Part shown: one piece after another, positions 16,642 to 24,630 of the stretch
Numbering within the stretch: position 1 is the first letter of the stretch
Layout of the letters: every line of letters starts with the position of its first letter
Source: Microtetraspora fusca
Lineage (GTDB): Bacteria; Actinomycetota; Actinomycetes; Streptosporangiales; Streptosporangiaceae
Direction of reading: 5' to 3'
Assembly: GCF_001570365.1 (NCBI RefSeq)
Contig: NZ_BBYK01000056.1
Span: 62,001 to 126,000, forward strand
DNA: 64,000 nucleotides
Made by a program: the position numbers and the translations under genes
Notes under the pieces: model-generated
The model's database searches: none
What the model saw: only the letters and a program-made list of their open reading frames with translations
Told to the model about the DNA's origin: nothing

Positions 16642-18510
16642 CTATCGCTCCAGCAGACCGGCGATGAAGTCCTGCGTATCGGGATCGACCGAATAGATCG
16701 TCGTGCCGACCATGCCGCGGGTGAGCAGCACCTTGTAGGTGTTGCGGATCAACCGGTCCGCCTGCTCGTCCGTGACGGACCTCTTCGTCAGCGCGGGATC
16801 CCTGCTGGCGGCACGTACGGTGACCAGTCGTCCGTCGCGGTAGACCAGGTCGGGGCCGATGATGACGCCGTTCCAGTCGTACTCGAAGCCCTGGGCGGTG
16901 TACACGCAGCCGACCTGCTCGAAGCCGCCGTCCATGGTGGCCCACAATGCGCTGGCCGGGGCGTTTCCGACCGACCGGTCGCCCTTGGCGTTCCACGGCT
17001 TGGACCACTCGCCGATCCGCACGTCCGTGACCAGGGCGTCCTCGACAGGGTCGCTCCAACGCCAGCAGTAGCCGGCCGTCATCCGGGCCGAGTAGCCGTC
17101 CTGGAGCTTGCCGCGCAGCAGCGCCTCCAGTTCGTACGGCGACTCGGCCGGCGTGATGTCGAAGTGGTCGTCGCCCTTCCACGGCTCGGGGTTGCGGCCG
17201 TCCAGGCCGAGCAGGCACAGGACCCATTCCTCGTACACACGGCTGCCCCCACAGCGGTACTGCGCGTCAAGGTCGATCCGGTGGACAGCCAGGCCGAGGG
17301 ACGCGGCATGGGCCGTGATGTCGGCGACGCTTCCGGTCTCGCCCGGCCGCACCACCTGGTGCTCGTCCAGGAGGAAGACCGGCACGCGGGCGGCGGCGAT
17401 CAACTCGTCGAGCTGGGGACGCCCGGTGCGCTGGGCGGCCTTGGTGAAGCGGTTGGCCGATGTCTCCCGGATGCGGTGGGCCTCGTCGCAGATGAGCACG
17501 TCGAGGTCGTTGGGCGTGGCCGTCATGAAGTTGTTGAAGTATTTGAACATCGCCTTCATCCGCGTGGACCCCTTGGCCACGTGGCGGCGCATGGTCTCGG
17601 TGAAGGACCGTGACCCCGTGGCGTGGTGCGTCGCGTAGCCGCGCCCGGCCAGCTCGCCGAGCAGCGACAGGGCGATGACGCTCTTGCCCGAGCCCGGACC
17701 GCCGGTGACGATCACGACTTCCTTGGAGTTGGCCACACGGGCCTTCTCCACCGCGTGCAGCACCATCTCGTAGGCCAGGCGCTGCTGATCCAGCAGGACG
17801 AACTGGCCGCGATTCTTGATCTCGGCCGCGGCGACCGCCAGCAGCTGCTTGGACGGCCTGATCCTTGAGGACAGCAGCCGGTCGGCGGCGCCGGCGCCGG
17901 ACTCCGGAGCGAACTGCGCCTTGAGGTAATCGAGGAACGCGCCCCGGCGGGTCTTACTGAACAGGCGGGTGCGCTCGTCCTCGACCTTGTCGTAGAGGTC
18001 GCGGATATCCGGATCGCCGGCGTTGTGAAGGTAGGCGACGCCGCGGACCGCGTCGCGCCGGTCCTCGAGGGCGCTGACGAAGTCGGCGAGGTAGTCGCAG
18101 TAGCCGCGCACCTGGGTCACGGGGTGGAGCTTGGGGCAGGCGCCCAGACCGGAGACGAGGACCAGTTCCGGGTCGTCCTCGTACAGCTCCGCCTGGCTCC
18201 ACTGCTTAAGTTCGACGATCACGTACGCGTCCCCGCCGCCGCGCCGGTCCACCCCCGCGAGGATCACGTCGGCGCGCTTGCTCGTGAGGGGCAACTGGTA
18301 CTCCACGAGCATCTCGACGTTGCCGAGCCCGGCGTCGACCAGGTCGCGGGCCAGAACGGGCAGGCTGCGGTCCCATGACCTGCGCTCGCTCCTGCCCGGA
18401 TTGATGCCATGGGTGGAGCGCAGCGTCTCGGCGATCACCTCGCTCAACACCCTCTCCGGCATCGACGCGAGCTGGACCAGACTTTCCGCCGAGTGCCGAA
18501 TGACGGCCAC
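16642..18510 (-). CDS. PD-(D/E)XK nuclease-like domain fused to a DUF2075 ATPase/helicase
   Basis: A protein of about 622 residues with two parts. The N-terminal part has a restriction-nuclease-like signature: a conserved Asp in KRADVILAG followed by the E-x-K motif in YVIVELKQW. The rest is a DUF2075 (schlafen-like) P-loop ATPase with Walker A TGGPGSGKS, Walker B LDVLICDEAHRI and a C-terminal arginine region NTYKVLLTRGM. It probably acts on nucleic acid. I prefer GTG 18510 (VAVIRHS) because a GGGGGTAGG stretch precedes it; GTG 18531 is the longer alternative. It stands alone between unrelated operons, as many solitary defence or repair genes do. Function is inferred from domains only. Confidence 0.78.
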   Translation of the reverse strand: MAVIRHSAESLVQLASMPERVLSEVIAETLRSTHGINPGRSERRSWDRSLPVLARDLVDAGLGNVEMLVEYQLPLTSKRADVILAGVDRRGGGDAYVIVELKQWSQAELYEDDPELVLVSGLGACPKLHPVTQVRGYCDYLADFVSALEDRRDAVRGVAYLHNAGDPDIRDLYDKVEDERTRLFSKTRRGAFLDYLKAQFAPESGAGAADRLLSSRIRPSKQLLAVAAAEIKNRGQFVLLDQQRLAYEMVLHAVEKARVANSKEVVIVTGGPGSGKSVIALSLLGELAGRGYATHHATGSRSFTETMRRHVAKGSTRMKAMFKYFNNFMTATPNDLDVLICDEAHRIRETSANRFTKAAQRTGRPQLDELIAAARVPVFLLDEHQVVRPGETGSVADITAHAASLGLAVHRIDLDAQYRCGGSRVYEEWVLCLLGLDGRNPEPWKGDDHFDITPAESPYELEALLRGKLQDGYSARMTAGYCWRWSDPVEDALVTDVRIGEWSKPWNAKGDRSVGNAPASALWATMDGGFEQVGCVYTAQGFEYDWNGVIIGPDLVYRDGRLVTVRAASRDPALTKRSVTDEQADRLIRNTYKVLLTRGMVGTTIYSVDPDTQDFIAGLLER

Positions 18511-18730
18511 GGACCTACCCCCAGGCAGCACGAAGGACTCGTGCGGTATGGGGGCGTGTCCGCTCTCAGGCGAGCAGCGGAAGCCCGTCGGGCCGCATCA
18601 ACCGATACGCCGGGAAGATTACAGTGATCTACCGACGGAAGTCAGCCCGATGACCGTGCGCCGACCTCGCCCGACGGCGGAGGTCCGAGCAGGCGAGCCC
18701 GGGTTCCGCCGGCAGGCGGGGCGTCCGGGG

Positions 18731-19144
18731 TCAGGATGAGGGACGCCAGGAGGTGCCTTCGCCCTTCTCCGCCTCGTAGGCGGGGCGCGCGGTGACGGTG
18801 TCGTAGATGATGTGCAACGCGGCGATCCGGCCGTCGTCGGCGAGTTCGAGGACGTCGACGCATTCGAAGTCGGCCGGCTGGCCCGAGGGCAGCGTCCAGT
18901 CGAACTGGAACCAGATGGTGACGATCCGGCCGCCGCTCGTCGCGGCCCCCTCGGCCGCGCCGAGGAGGTTGAGCTTGGCCCGGCCCGTGTCCGCGAACAG
19001 TTCGGGATAGAACTCGGTGGCCGGGATCGGCCCGTACAGGGGCGAGTGCACGATCGCGCCGGGACGGTACAACGCCAGGACGGCGGGCAGGTCGCCGCGC
19101 GCCAGGGCGTCGAGGTAGGTCTCGGCGAGCTCCTTCGGGGTCAT
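18731..19144 (-). CDS. SnoaL-like / NTF2-fold protein
   Basis: 137-residue protein with the cone-shaped NTF2 fold expected from ELAETYLDALARGDLPAVLALYRPGAIVHSPLYG at the N-terminus (given as family phrasing, residues 4-37) and a C-terminal sheet ending VLELADDGRIAALHIIYD. SnoaL-like proteins are cyclases, isomerases, hydrolases or simple binding proteins in secondary metabolism. The start is ATG 19144, overlapping the stop of the upstream synthetase-like gene (ATGA). As last gene of the five-gene operon it may process the product. No catalytic residue can be assigned with confidence. Confidence 0.72.
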   Translation of the reverse strand: MTPKELAETYLDALARGDLPAVLALYRPGAIVHSPLYGPIPATEFYPELFADTGRAKLNLLGAAEGAATSGGRIVTIWFQFDWTLPSGQPADFECVDVLELADDGRIAALHIIYDTVTARPAYEAEKGEGTSWRPSS

Positions 19145-20688
19145 GCGGGTCGGGTCCTTTCTCCGCCGCTGAGGCGGTCCAGCGTGTCGAGGTCGAGGGT
19201 CAGCGCGGCGACGCCGTCGGGCAGGCGGAGGCGGCGCAGGACGGCGGGATCGAGTTCGCCCGCCTCGCCGACCGAGGTCCCGTCCACGGTCAGGCGGGCC
19301 CACCGATCGCCGTGCCAGGGCCAGGCGCTTCGCGTGCCGCCCGGCCCGCCCTCGGTCCGGAGGCGCAGGCCCCAGTGAAGGCCCACCGCGTGACCCGCGG
19401 TGACGGCGGCGTGCCAGTCGCCGCCTGTCAGGGCCGCCGCCAGGTGATGGGGCTGGGCGGGGATCGCCGCGTCCAGGGCCGCCAGCTCCTCCGGGCGCGG
19501 CGGGCTGCCCGCGGGCAGCGGCGGCGGGTGGAGGCCGCCGGGCGGGCGCGGGAAGACGGCCCCCTGCTCGAACACCATCAGGCCGCCCGGAGAGCGCCGC
19601 GCCCGTAGCTCGGCGAGTACGCCGGGGAGCAGCGAGGTGCGCAGCGCGGCCGGGTACCCGTCGAGGGGGTTGGCGACACGCAACTGGGCGCGGTGCGGGT
19701 CGTCCGGCGGCAGGCCGAACGCGTCCCAGACGGCCGGGTCCAGGAACGGGAAGGTCTGGGTCTCCGTCCAGCCGGCGGCGGTGAGCGCGTGTGCCGCCGC
19801 CTGCCGTCGCCGGAACGGCGACACCGGCTCCGCCCGGGCGAGAGCGCCCGGGACGCGCGCCCGGTTCGCCGCCGGGCGAGGCGGGGCGAGAAGGGGCTCG
19901 CCCGCCCGTGCCGCCGCCGGGCGAGGGCGGTCACTCGGGACGTCCGCCCGCACCGCGGCCGGGCGAGGCCGGTCGTGCCCGAGTACGTCGCGGATGTCGC
20001 GCAGCCCGTGGCGCAGCATCAGCGTGCGTTCGACCCCCAGGCCGAAGGCGAAGCCCGTGTGGCGGCCCGGGTCGACGCCGCAGGTGGCCAGCACACGCGG
20101 GTGGACCATGCCGCAGCCCGCCCACTCGATCCAGCCGTCCTCGCACAGGTCGCATCCTCCGCCCCGGCAGGTCGGGCAGCGCACGTCCGCCTCCGCCGAC
20201 GGGTCGGTGTAGGCGAACCAGTGCGGGCGCAGCCGTACCGGCGTGCTGTCCCCGAACATCGCGGCGGCCAGGTGCCCGAGCGTGGCGCACAGGTCGTCCA
20301 TCGTCAGCCCTTCGGCGACGGCCAGCCCCTCGGCCTGGTGGAAGACGGGGCTGTGCGTGGCGTCCGGCGGATCGGGACGGAAGACGCGGCCGACCGTCAC
20401 CATGCGGAGCGGCGCGCGGTGGCCGAGCATCGCACGCACCTGCACGGGTGACGTGTGGCCGCGCAGCACCAGGCCCGACGGCCCGCCGCCGGAACCGTGG
20501 ATGGAGAAGGTGCCGTCGGCGGAGCGGCTGGGGTGGTCGGCGGCCATGTTGAGCGCGTCGAAGTTCAGCCACTCGGCCTCGACCTCGGGTCCCTCGGCGA
20601 CGCGGTATCCCTCGCCGGCGAGCAGGTCCACGATCTCCTCGGCCAGGGCCGCCACCGGATGGCGGGCGGCGGCCGGACGGTCGGCCAT
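19141..20688 (-). CDS. Single-chain PheS-PheT hybrid (phenylalanyl-tRNA synthetase paralogue)
   Basis: A 515-residue protein joining two halves of phenylalanyl-tRNA synthetase. Residues 1-238 are a PheS catalytic core: HTSPVQ (78-83), motif 2 GRVFRPD (Arg101-Arg104), FHQAEG, a zinc knuckle C171PTC174...C179DLC182, GMVHP and motif 3 FGLGVER (Arg221). A linker of about 60 residues with repeats follows. Residues about 295-510 match the pseudo-catalytic core of PheT (AAGWTETQTFPF, ANPLDGYPAALRTSLLPG, GEAGELDP). Missing are the PheS N-terminal coiled coil and PheT's editing, tRNA-binding and FDX-ACB domains. It is therefore unlikely to charge tRNA normally; adenylation and amide or ester formation on another acceptor is the inference. 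It overlaps the SnoaL gene by four bases. Confidence 0.88.
   Translation of the reverse strand: MADRPAAARHPVAALAEEIVDLLAGEGYRVAEGPEVEAEWLNFDALNMAADHPSRSADGTFSIHGSGGGPSGLVLRGHTSPVQVRAMLGHRAPLRMVTVGRVFRPDPPDATHSPVFHQAEGLAVAEGLTMDDLCATLGHLAAAMFGDSTPVRLRPHWFAYTDPSAEADVRCPTCRGGGCDLCEDGWIEWAGCGMVHPRVLATCGVDPGRHTGFAFGLGVERTLMLRHGLRDIRDVLGHDRPRPAAVRADVPSDRPRPAAARAGEPLLAPPRPAANRARVPGALARAEPVSPFRRRQAAAHALTAAGWTETQTFPFLDPAVWDAFGLPPDDPHRAQLRVANPLDGYPAALRTSLLPGVLAELRARRSPGGLMVFEQGAVFPRPPGGLHPPPLPAGSPPRPEELAALDAAIPAQPHHLAAALTGGDWHAAVTAGHAVGLHWGLRLRTEGGPGGTRSAWPWHGDRWARLTVDGTSVGEAGELDPAVLRRLRLPDGVAALTLDLDTLDRLSGGERTRPA
19862..19975 (-). repeat. Imperfect triplicated linker repeat in the PheS-PheT hybrid gene
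   Basis: Three imperfect copies of a GC-rich unit containing GCCGCCGGGCGAGG or a near match lie about 42-45 bases apart. They encode PRPAAVRA, PRPAAARA and PRPAANRA, at roughly residues 240-280. They form the flexible link between the PheS-like and PheT-like modules, so the linker has probably grown by local duplication. Confidence 0.65.
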
Positions 20689-20691
20689 GGG

Positions 20692-21903
20692 TCAGCGCCC
20701 TTCGAGGACCCAGGCCGCGATGCGGTTGTGGACGAGGTCCATCTGGTCCCAGGCCCGGCGGCAGATCGCCACGAGCCGGGGGATCTCCGAGGGAGGCATC
20801 GTGGCCAGCCGGTGGCGCCCGAGCTCCCGGTGCTCGTCGTCGGCGACGGCGTGCAGGGCGAAGAAGTCGTCGCCTGCGGCGTCCCGGGCGCACACGTCAG
20901 AGGCGGTGGAGTCGCCGCACATGCCGGAGGGGGCGGAGTCCCGGCCGTACACGTCGGAGGCGGCCCCTCCGAACAGATGGCCGCTGGTCTCGACGACCAT
21001 GTGGACCAGGACGATCTTCTGGGCCTCGTCCAGCTGGTACATCTGGGCGACGAACCAGGTGCAGACCGCGTCCAGCACGGGGTCGTCGACCTCGTCGAGG
21101 ACGCCGTAACGGTCGCGCAGCAGCCGGTCGTGGCCGTACTCCTCACGCAGGTGCGCCTCGTACTCCTCGCGCAGGACGGGATCGACGCAGACGGCCTGGC
21201 GGGCGAGCAGCATCCGCTGGAAGTGGCGCGACCACACGTGCAGCGCCGCGACGAAACGGGCGCGCATCCGCGGATCCTTCCGGAGCCGGCCGGTGCGCAG
21301 CAGCCGGAACAGGTCGTTGCCGGTGTGCCGCTCGGCGAGGGAGGCGTTGATCTCCTCCAGCTCCGCGAGCGACGCCGGGACGTCGGAGCCGTCCGGGACC
21401 GCCTCCACGATGTCGTCCACTGCGCCGCCCACTGCGTCGTCCGCGGTGTCGTCCATGTCGTCGGCGAACGACACCCGGGGCGCGAGCTCGTCCTCGTACA
21501 GGCCGGCGCCCTCGAACTGCACGGACAGGCCGTGGAACTCCTGGCCCGGCTCGGTGCGGAACCCGTGCGCGCATCCGGGAGGCACGCACACCACGTCGCC
21601 TTCGGAGAGTGGTCGTTCCCGCTCTCCCAGCAGCCGCACCGATCCCCGGCAGACGATGATCATCGAACTCGTCGGGTGGCTGTGCACGGCCAGCTCCTCG
21701 CCATCGCGGAGCCGTACCCACGCGAAGGACGGCCGTCCGTAGTCGGGCAGGAACGCCGATAGGACGGGGTGGCGCCGGAAGTCGCGCTGCTGCCCGAGCC
21801 GGTGCACCTCCCCGTCGACCACGACCGAGGTGATCGGCCGGATCTGCGCGCGTGCGACGGAGGTCACGGATGTGACGGCGTCCGTCGTCGCCATTGTGGT
21901 CAT
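20692..21903 (-). CDS. Cupin fused to a haem-oxygenase-like diiron (HDO) domain
   Basis: 403-residue fusion. Residues about 55-130 form a cupin with metal-ligand spacing (HSHPTSS, His74 and His76; a later His in CAHGF). Residues about 175-403 form a haem-oxygenase-like helical domain. Candidate diiron ligands lie on three helices: REEYEAHLREEYGH (Glu247/248, His251, Glu254/255, His258), HMVVETSGH (His301, Glu305, His309) and HAVADDEH (His351, Asp355/356, His358). HDO enzymes oxidise amines, amino acids or fatty acids. AGAAGGA lies five bases before the ATG at 21903. The start overlaps the aminotransferase stop; only three bases separate its stop from the next ATG. Iron and substrate assignments are inference. 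Confidence 0.8.
   Translation of the reverse strand: MTTMATTDAVTSVTSVARAQIRPITSVVVDGEVHRLGQQRDFRRHPVLSAFLPDYGRPSFAWVRLRDGEELAVHSHPTSSMIIVCRGSVRLLGERERPLSEGDVVCVPPGCAHGFRTEPGQEFHGLSVQFEGAGLYEDELAPRVSFADDMDDTADDAVGGAVDDIVEAVPDGSDVPASLAELEEINASLAERHTGNDLFRLLRTGRLRKDPRMRARFVAALHVWSRHFQRMLLARQAVCVDPVLREEYEAHLREEYGHDRLLRDRYGVLDEVDDPVLDAVCTWFVAQMYQLDEAQKIVLVHMVVETSGHLFGGAASDVYGRDSAPSGMCGDSTASDVCARDAAGDDFFALHAVADDEHRELGRHRLATMPPSEIPRLVAICRRAWDQMDLVHNRIAAWVLEGR
20884..20964 (-). repeat. Three tandem 27-base repeats inside the cupin-HDO gene
   Basis: Three imperfect 27-base units, each containing CAC or TAC, then GTC/GCC and GGAGGCGG or a variant. They encode nine-residue units: ASDVYGRDS, APSGMCGDS and TASDVCARD (about residues 316-342). 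They sit between two of the helices that carry predicted metal ligands, where most family members have a short loop. Confidence 0.75.
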
Positions 21904-23060
21904 GTGGGTCCTTCTCTTTCGTCTATGTGGACGCCGTTCTCGGCGAGGACGGCGAGGAGCCGGTCGTTGTCGGCCGGTTCTCCGACCGAGAAGCGCAGGC
22001 GGCCGCGCCAGCCCATCGGGTCGGGCAGGACGGCCAGGCCGGCGGCGCGCAGCCGTCCGGCGACCTCGGACGCCGGGCGCTCCGTGCGCACGGTCACGAA
22101 CCCCGCCGCCGCGCCGACCCAGAGGATGCCGGGGCAGCGGCGCAGCCCTGCGGCGAGCCGATCGCGTTCCGCCGTGAACATCTCGACGCCGCGGCGCAGG
22201 GCCGCCGGATCGGCCAGCGCCGCGGCCGCTTCCGCGGCCACCGGGGCCGGGAGCGCGAAGGGCAGGCGGGCCCGCCGCAGCGCGGCGACGATCCCGGGCT
22301 GCGCGAGCACCGCCCCCAGCCGCAGCCCGGCCAGCCCGAGCGCCTTGGACATGGAGCGGACGACGACGAGGTTCGGATGGCGGGGGACGAGGTGCCGGTG
22401 GGAGGCGCGGCCGGTGTACTCCACGTAGGCCTCGTCCACCACCACGAGGCCGTCGTAGGCGGCCAGCAGCCGCTCGACCTCGCCTTGACGCAGCGACGTC
22501 CCTGACGGGTTGCCCGGATCGCACAGGATGACGCCGGCCGCCCCCGAGCGGGCCAGCGTCGGGACGTCCAGCCGGTCGTGCCCGGGACCGAGGAGCGGCC
22601 CCCGCAGCCGCTCGACCTCGTGGACGGCGGCCAGCTCGTCGAAGAGCGCGAAAAACGGCGGCGTGACCGCCACCGCGTCCGCGCGGGGTTCGAAGAAGGC
22701 GCGGAACACCAGGTCCAGGGCGTCACCGGCGCCGCGGGTGAGCAGGATCGTCTCCGGGCCCCAGCGCCAGTCCTCAGGCGGAGCCGCCGCGGCGGCTCCG
22801 TGGCCCTCGAGGACGTCGAGCGCATCGGCGTACAGGCCGACCAGCGGGCGGTTCGTGTTGTCGGGGTAGCGCCGGTGCGGGCCGGCGAACGGGTTCTCGT
22901 TGTCCCTGAGGTTGACCAGGCCCTCGTCCTCGGGACGCGACTCGAACAGGAACGAGGGGCGGAGCGACCTGATCGCCCTCCGGGCGGGCCATCCGCCCCC
23001 TTCAACCGCGGCCCGCCGCGCTCCGGGCGCGGCGGGCGTGGGTCCGGCCGGTCCGGCCAT
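21900..23060 (-). CDS. HisC-like PLP-dependent aminotransferase
   Basis: 386-residue class I/II aminotransferase, cytoplasmic. It has DNENPFAGPHRRYPD near residue 53, as in histidinol-phosphate aminotransferases, then NPSG (Asn184), VVVDEAY (Asp209) and the PLP lysine Lys239 in SMSKALGLAGLRLG. An Ala/Gly/Pro-rich extension of about 25 residues precedes the fold. A housekeeping HisC would sit in a his operon; this copy lies between an EF-hand gene and the cupin-HDO gene, overlapping both (TGATG and ATGA), so a pathway-specific role in making or consuming an amino acid is likely. The substrate cannot be read from the sequence. Confidence 0.87.
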   Translation of the reverse strand: MAGPAGPTPAAPGARRAAVEGGGWPARRAIRSLRPSFLFESRPEDEGLVNLRDNENPFAGPHRRYPDNTNRPLVGLYADALDVLEGHGAAAAAPPEDWRWGPETILLTRGAGDALDLVFRAFFEPRADAVAVTPPFFALFDELAAVHEVERLRGPLLGPGHDRLDVPTLARSGAAGVILCDPGNPSGTSLRQGEVERLLAAYDGLVVVDEAYVEYTGRASHRHLVPRHPNLVVVRSMSKALGLAGLRLGAVLAQPGIVAALRRARLPFALPAPVAAEAAAALADPAALRRGVEMFTAERDRLAAGLRRCPGILWVGAAAGFVTVRTERPASEVAGRLRAAGLAVLPDPMGWRGRLRFSVGEPADNDRLLAVLAENGVHIDEREGPT

Positions 23061-23629
23061 CAGCGGGCGGGCGCCGTCAATCCGTGGACGGGGATGTCGG
23101 AGCGCGCCGACGTGTAGTAGTCCACGATGGTCGCGGCCCAGACGTCCACCGGGACCAGGCCGTCGCCCGACTCGTCCAGGTCGGCGAAGAGCCTCTCGAC
23201 GTTGGCCTTGGCGAACCCGACCGTGGTCATGAGCGTGACGAAGTCGTCGAGCTCGATGAACCCGTCGTCGTTCCGGTCCGCCAGGGCGGCCAGCGACTCC
23301 GCGTAGCCGACGACGGTCTCCCGGGCCTCGACGGGTGCTCCGAGCCGTGCCATGTACTCCTGCGGGCTGATCCGGCCGTCGCCGTCGGTGTCGAGCGCCG
23401 CGAGCAGGCCCTCCCAGTAGCGCCGGTGTCCGGCCAGGACCGCCTGCCCCTTCCGCGACCCCTCCGGCTCGTCCATCGCCGCCAGGACGTCGGCGGCCAG
23501 CCGTTCGAAGTCGTCACTCTCCAGGTATCCGTTGCCGTCGGCGTCGAGCATCCGGAACCGGAATCGCAGCCGCTCCAGCACGCCGGGGCTCGCCTCGGTG
23601 CCCGACATGTGCGCAGGTTCGTAAGACAT
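23060..23629 (-). CDS. Four-EF-hand calcium-binding protein (calerythrin-like)
   Basis: 189-residue soluble protein with four EF-hand loops: DADGNGYLESDD, DTDGDGRISPQE, DRNDDGFIELDD and DESGDGLVPVDV. Positions 1, 3, 5 and 12 are intact in the first three loops; the fourth ends in Val rather than Glu, so it may not bind calcium well. The overall arrangement resembles calerythrin and sarcoplasmic calcium-binding proteins. I choose ATG 23629, four bases after GGGAGG; ATG 23641 would place that ribosome binding site inside the gene. It is the first gene of the operon and its stop overlaps the aminotransferase start. Calcium buffering or calcium-dependent control of the pathway is inference. Confidence 0.87.
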   Translation of the reverse strand: MSYEPAHMSGTEASPGVLERLRFRFRMLDADGNGYLESDDFERLAADVLAAMDEPEGSRKGQAVLAGHRRYWEGLLAALDTDGDGRISPQEYMARLGAPVEARETVVGYAESLAALADRNDDGFIELDDFVTLMTTVGFAKANVERLFADLDESGDGLVPVDVWAATIVDYYTSARSDIPVHGLTAPAR

Positions 23630-23677
23630 ACGACCTCCCATCGCTTTGCGCGTTCATGAAGATACATTGAGTGACCG

Positions 23678-23705
23678 TTGACGGAGTGTGATCGCGCGCT
23701 AAAGG
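23678..23705 (+). promoter_or_regulatory. Candidate promoter upstream of the inositol-monophosphatase-like gene
   Basis: TTGACG at 23678-23683 and TAAAGG at 23700-23705 are separated by 16 bases, about 50 bases before the ATG at 23757. A second possible -10, TATCCT at 23744-23749, ends seven bases before the ATG and would give a leaderless transcript. Confidence 0.4.
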
Positions 23706-23756
23706 CGGGAGTCCCCGGACGCGGGCCGTCCCGGCGGCCTGTCTATCCTGCGCATC

Positions 23757-24560
23757 ATGTTGATCACAGATGAGGAGCTGGCCCTCGCGGCGGCGGAGGC
23801 GGGGGCGGCCGTCGTGCGCGCCATGTACGGTTCGTCACCGGTGCGCGTCCAGAAGGCCGCCGGCGACTTCGCCACGGCCGCCGACATCGAGGCGGAGCAG
23901 GCGATCCTCGACGTCATCCGCGCCGCCCGGCCGGACGACGCCGTGACCGGCGAGGAGAGCGGACGTACGGGATCGGCCGGCGCGGGACGGATGTGGCTGG
24001 TCGACCCGCTGTGCGGCACGCTCAACTACGCCGCGCGGACCATGCTGGTCGCGGTGAACGTCGCCCTGCGCGTCGGCTCGGACGTCACCGCGGCGGCCTC
24101 CGCCGATCCGTTCGCCGACGAGGTGTTCTGGACGGACGGCGACCGCGCCTACGTCCGCCGCGACGGCGTGGACGAGAGGCTCGCGCCGTCGTCCGGTTCC
24201 CGGCTGGTGGACGTCAATCTCGATCCGCCGTTCCCGAACGCGCCGGGCTTCCAGGCGGCCCGCCTGCTCTGCGACCCGCGGTTCGTCGAGCGGTTCCGCC
24301 CGCGCGTCGTGTCCACCACCCTGGCGGTGGCCTGGGTCGCCGCCGGCCGGCGCGCCGCGTACGTCACCGACGGCCACCTGCGGGACAGCGTTCACTTCGC
24401 GAGCGGGATCGCGCTGTGCCAGGCCGCCGGATGCGTGGTGACCGACCTGCGCGGCGAGCCGCCGCACACCGGAGCGGGCGGGCTGGTCGCGGCGGCCGAC
24501 CGGGAGACGCACGCCGCGCTGCTGGAACTCATCGGCGACCAGCGGTCGCCCGATCGGTGA
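23757..24560 (+). CDS. Inositol-monophosphatase-family protein with an altered metal site
   Basis: 267 residues of the lithium-sensitive phosphatase fold (inositol monophosphatase, CysQ, fructose bisphosphatase). GDFATAADIEAE and GEESG (Glu66-Glu67) are conserved. The key motif, normally DPxDGT, reads DPLCGT: Asp83 is kept but the second metal-ligand Asp is Cys86. The later WD-x-A-A-G motif is also lost (DSVHFASGIALC). The protein therefore probably has altered or no phosphatase activity, or is a subfamily with a different metal arrangement. It is divergent from the EF-hand operon and is followed after about 70 bases by nicotinate phosphoribosyltransferase, perhaps co-transcribed. Confidence 0.82.
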   Translation: MLITDEELALAAAEAGAAVVRAMYGSSPVRVQKAAGDFATAADIEAEQAILDVIRAARPDDAVTGEESGRTGSAGAGRMWLVDPLCGTLNYAARTMLVAVNVALRVGSDVTAAASADPFADEVFWTDGDRAYVRRDGVDERLAPSSGSRLVDVNLDPPFPNAPGFQAARLLCDPRFVERFRPRVVSTTLAVAWVAAGRRAAYVTDGHLRDSVHFASGIALCQAAGCVVTDLRGEPPHTGAGGLVAAADRETHAALLELIGDQRSPDR

Positions 24561-24630
24561 CGCCGGTGCCCCGCCCCTGATCGGAGCCTCGTCCGTGCCT
24601 GTCCACCTCGTGGGTGGGCAGGGGAGTGGC

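Noticed and set aside
19141-20688. Housekeeping phenylalanyl-tRNA synthetase
   Set aside because: Separate pheS and pheT genes are expected, and the tRNA-binding and editing domains are missing here.
20884-20964. CRISPR-like array
   Set aside because: The three 27-base units are contiguous, have no spacers and encode in-frame nonapeptides within a gene.
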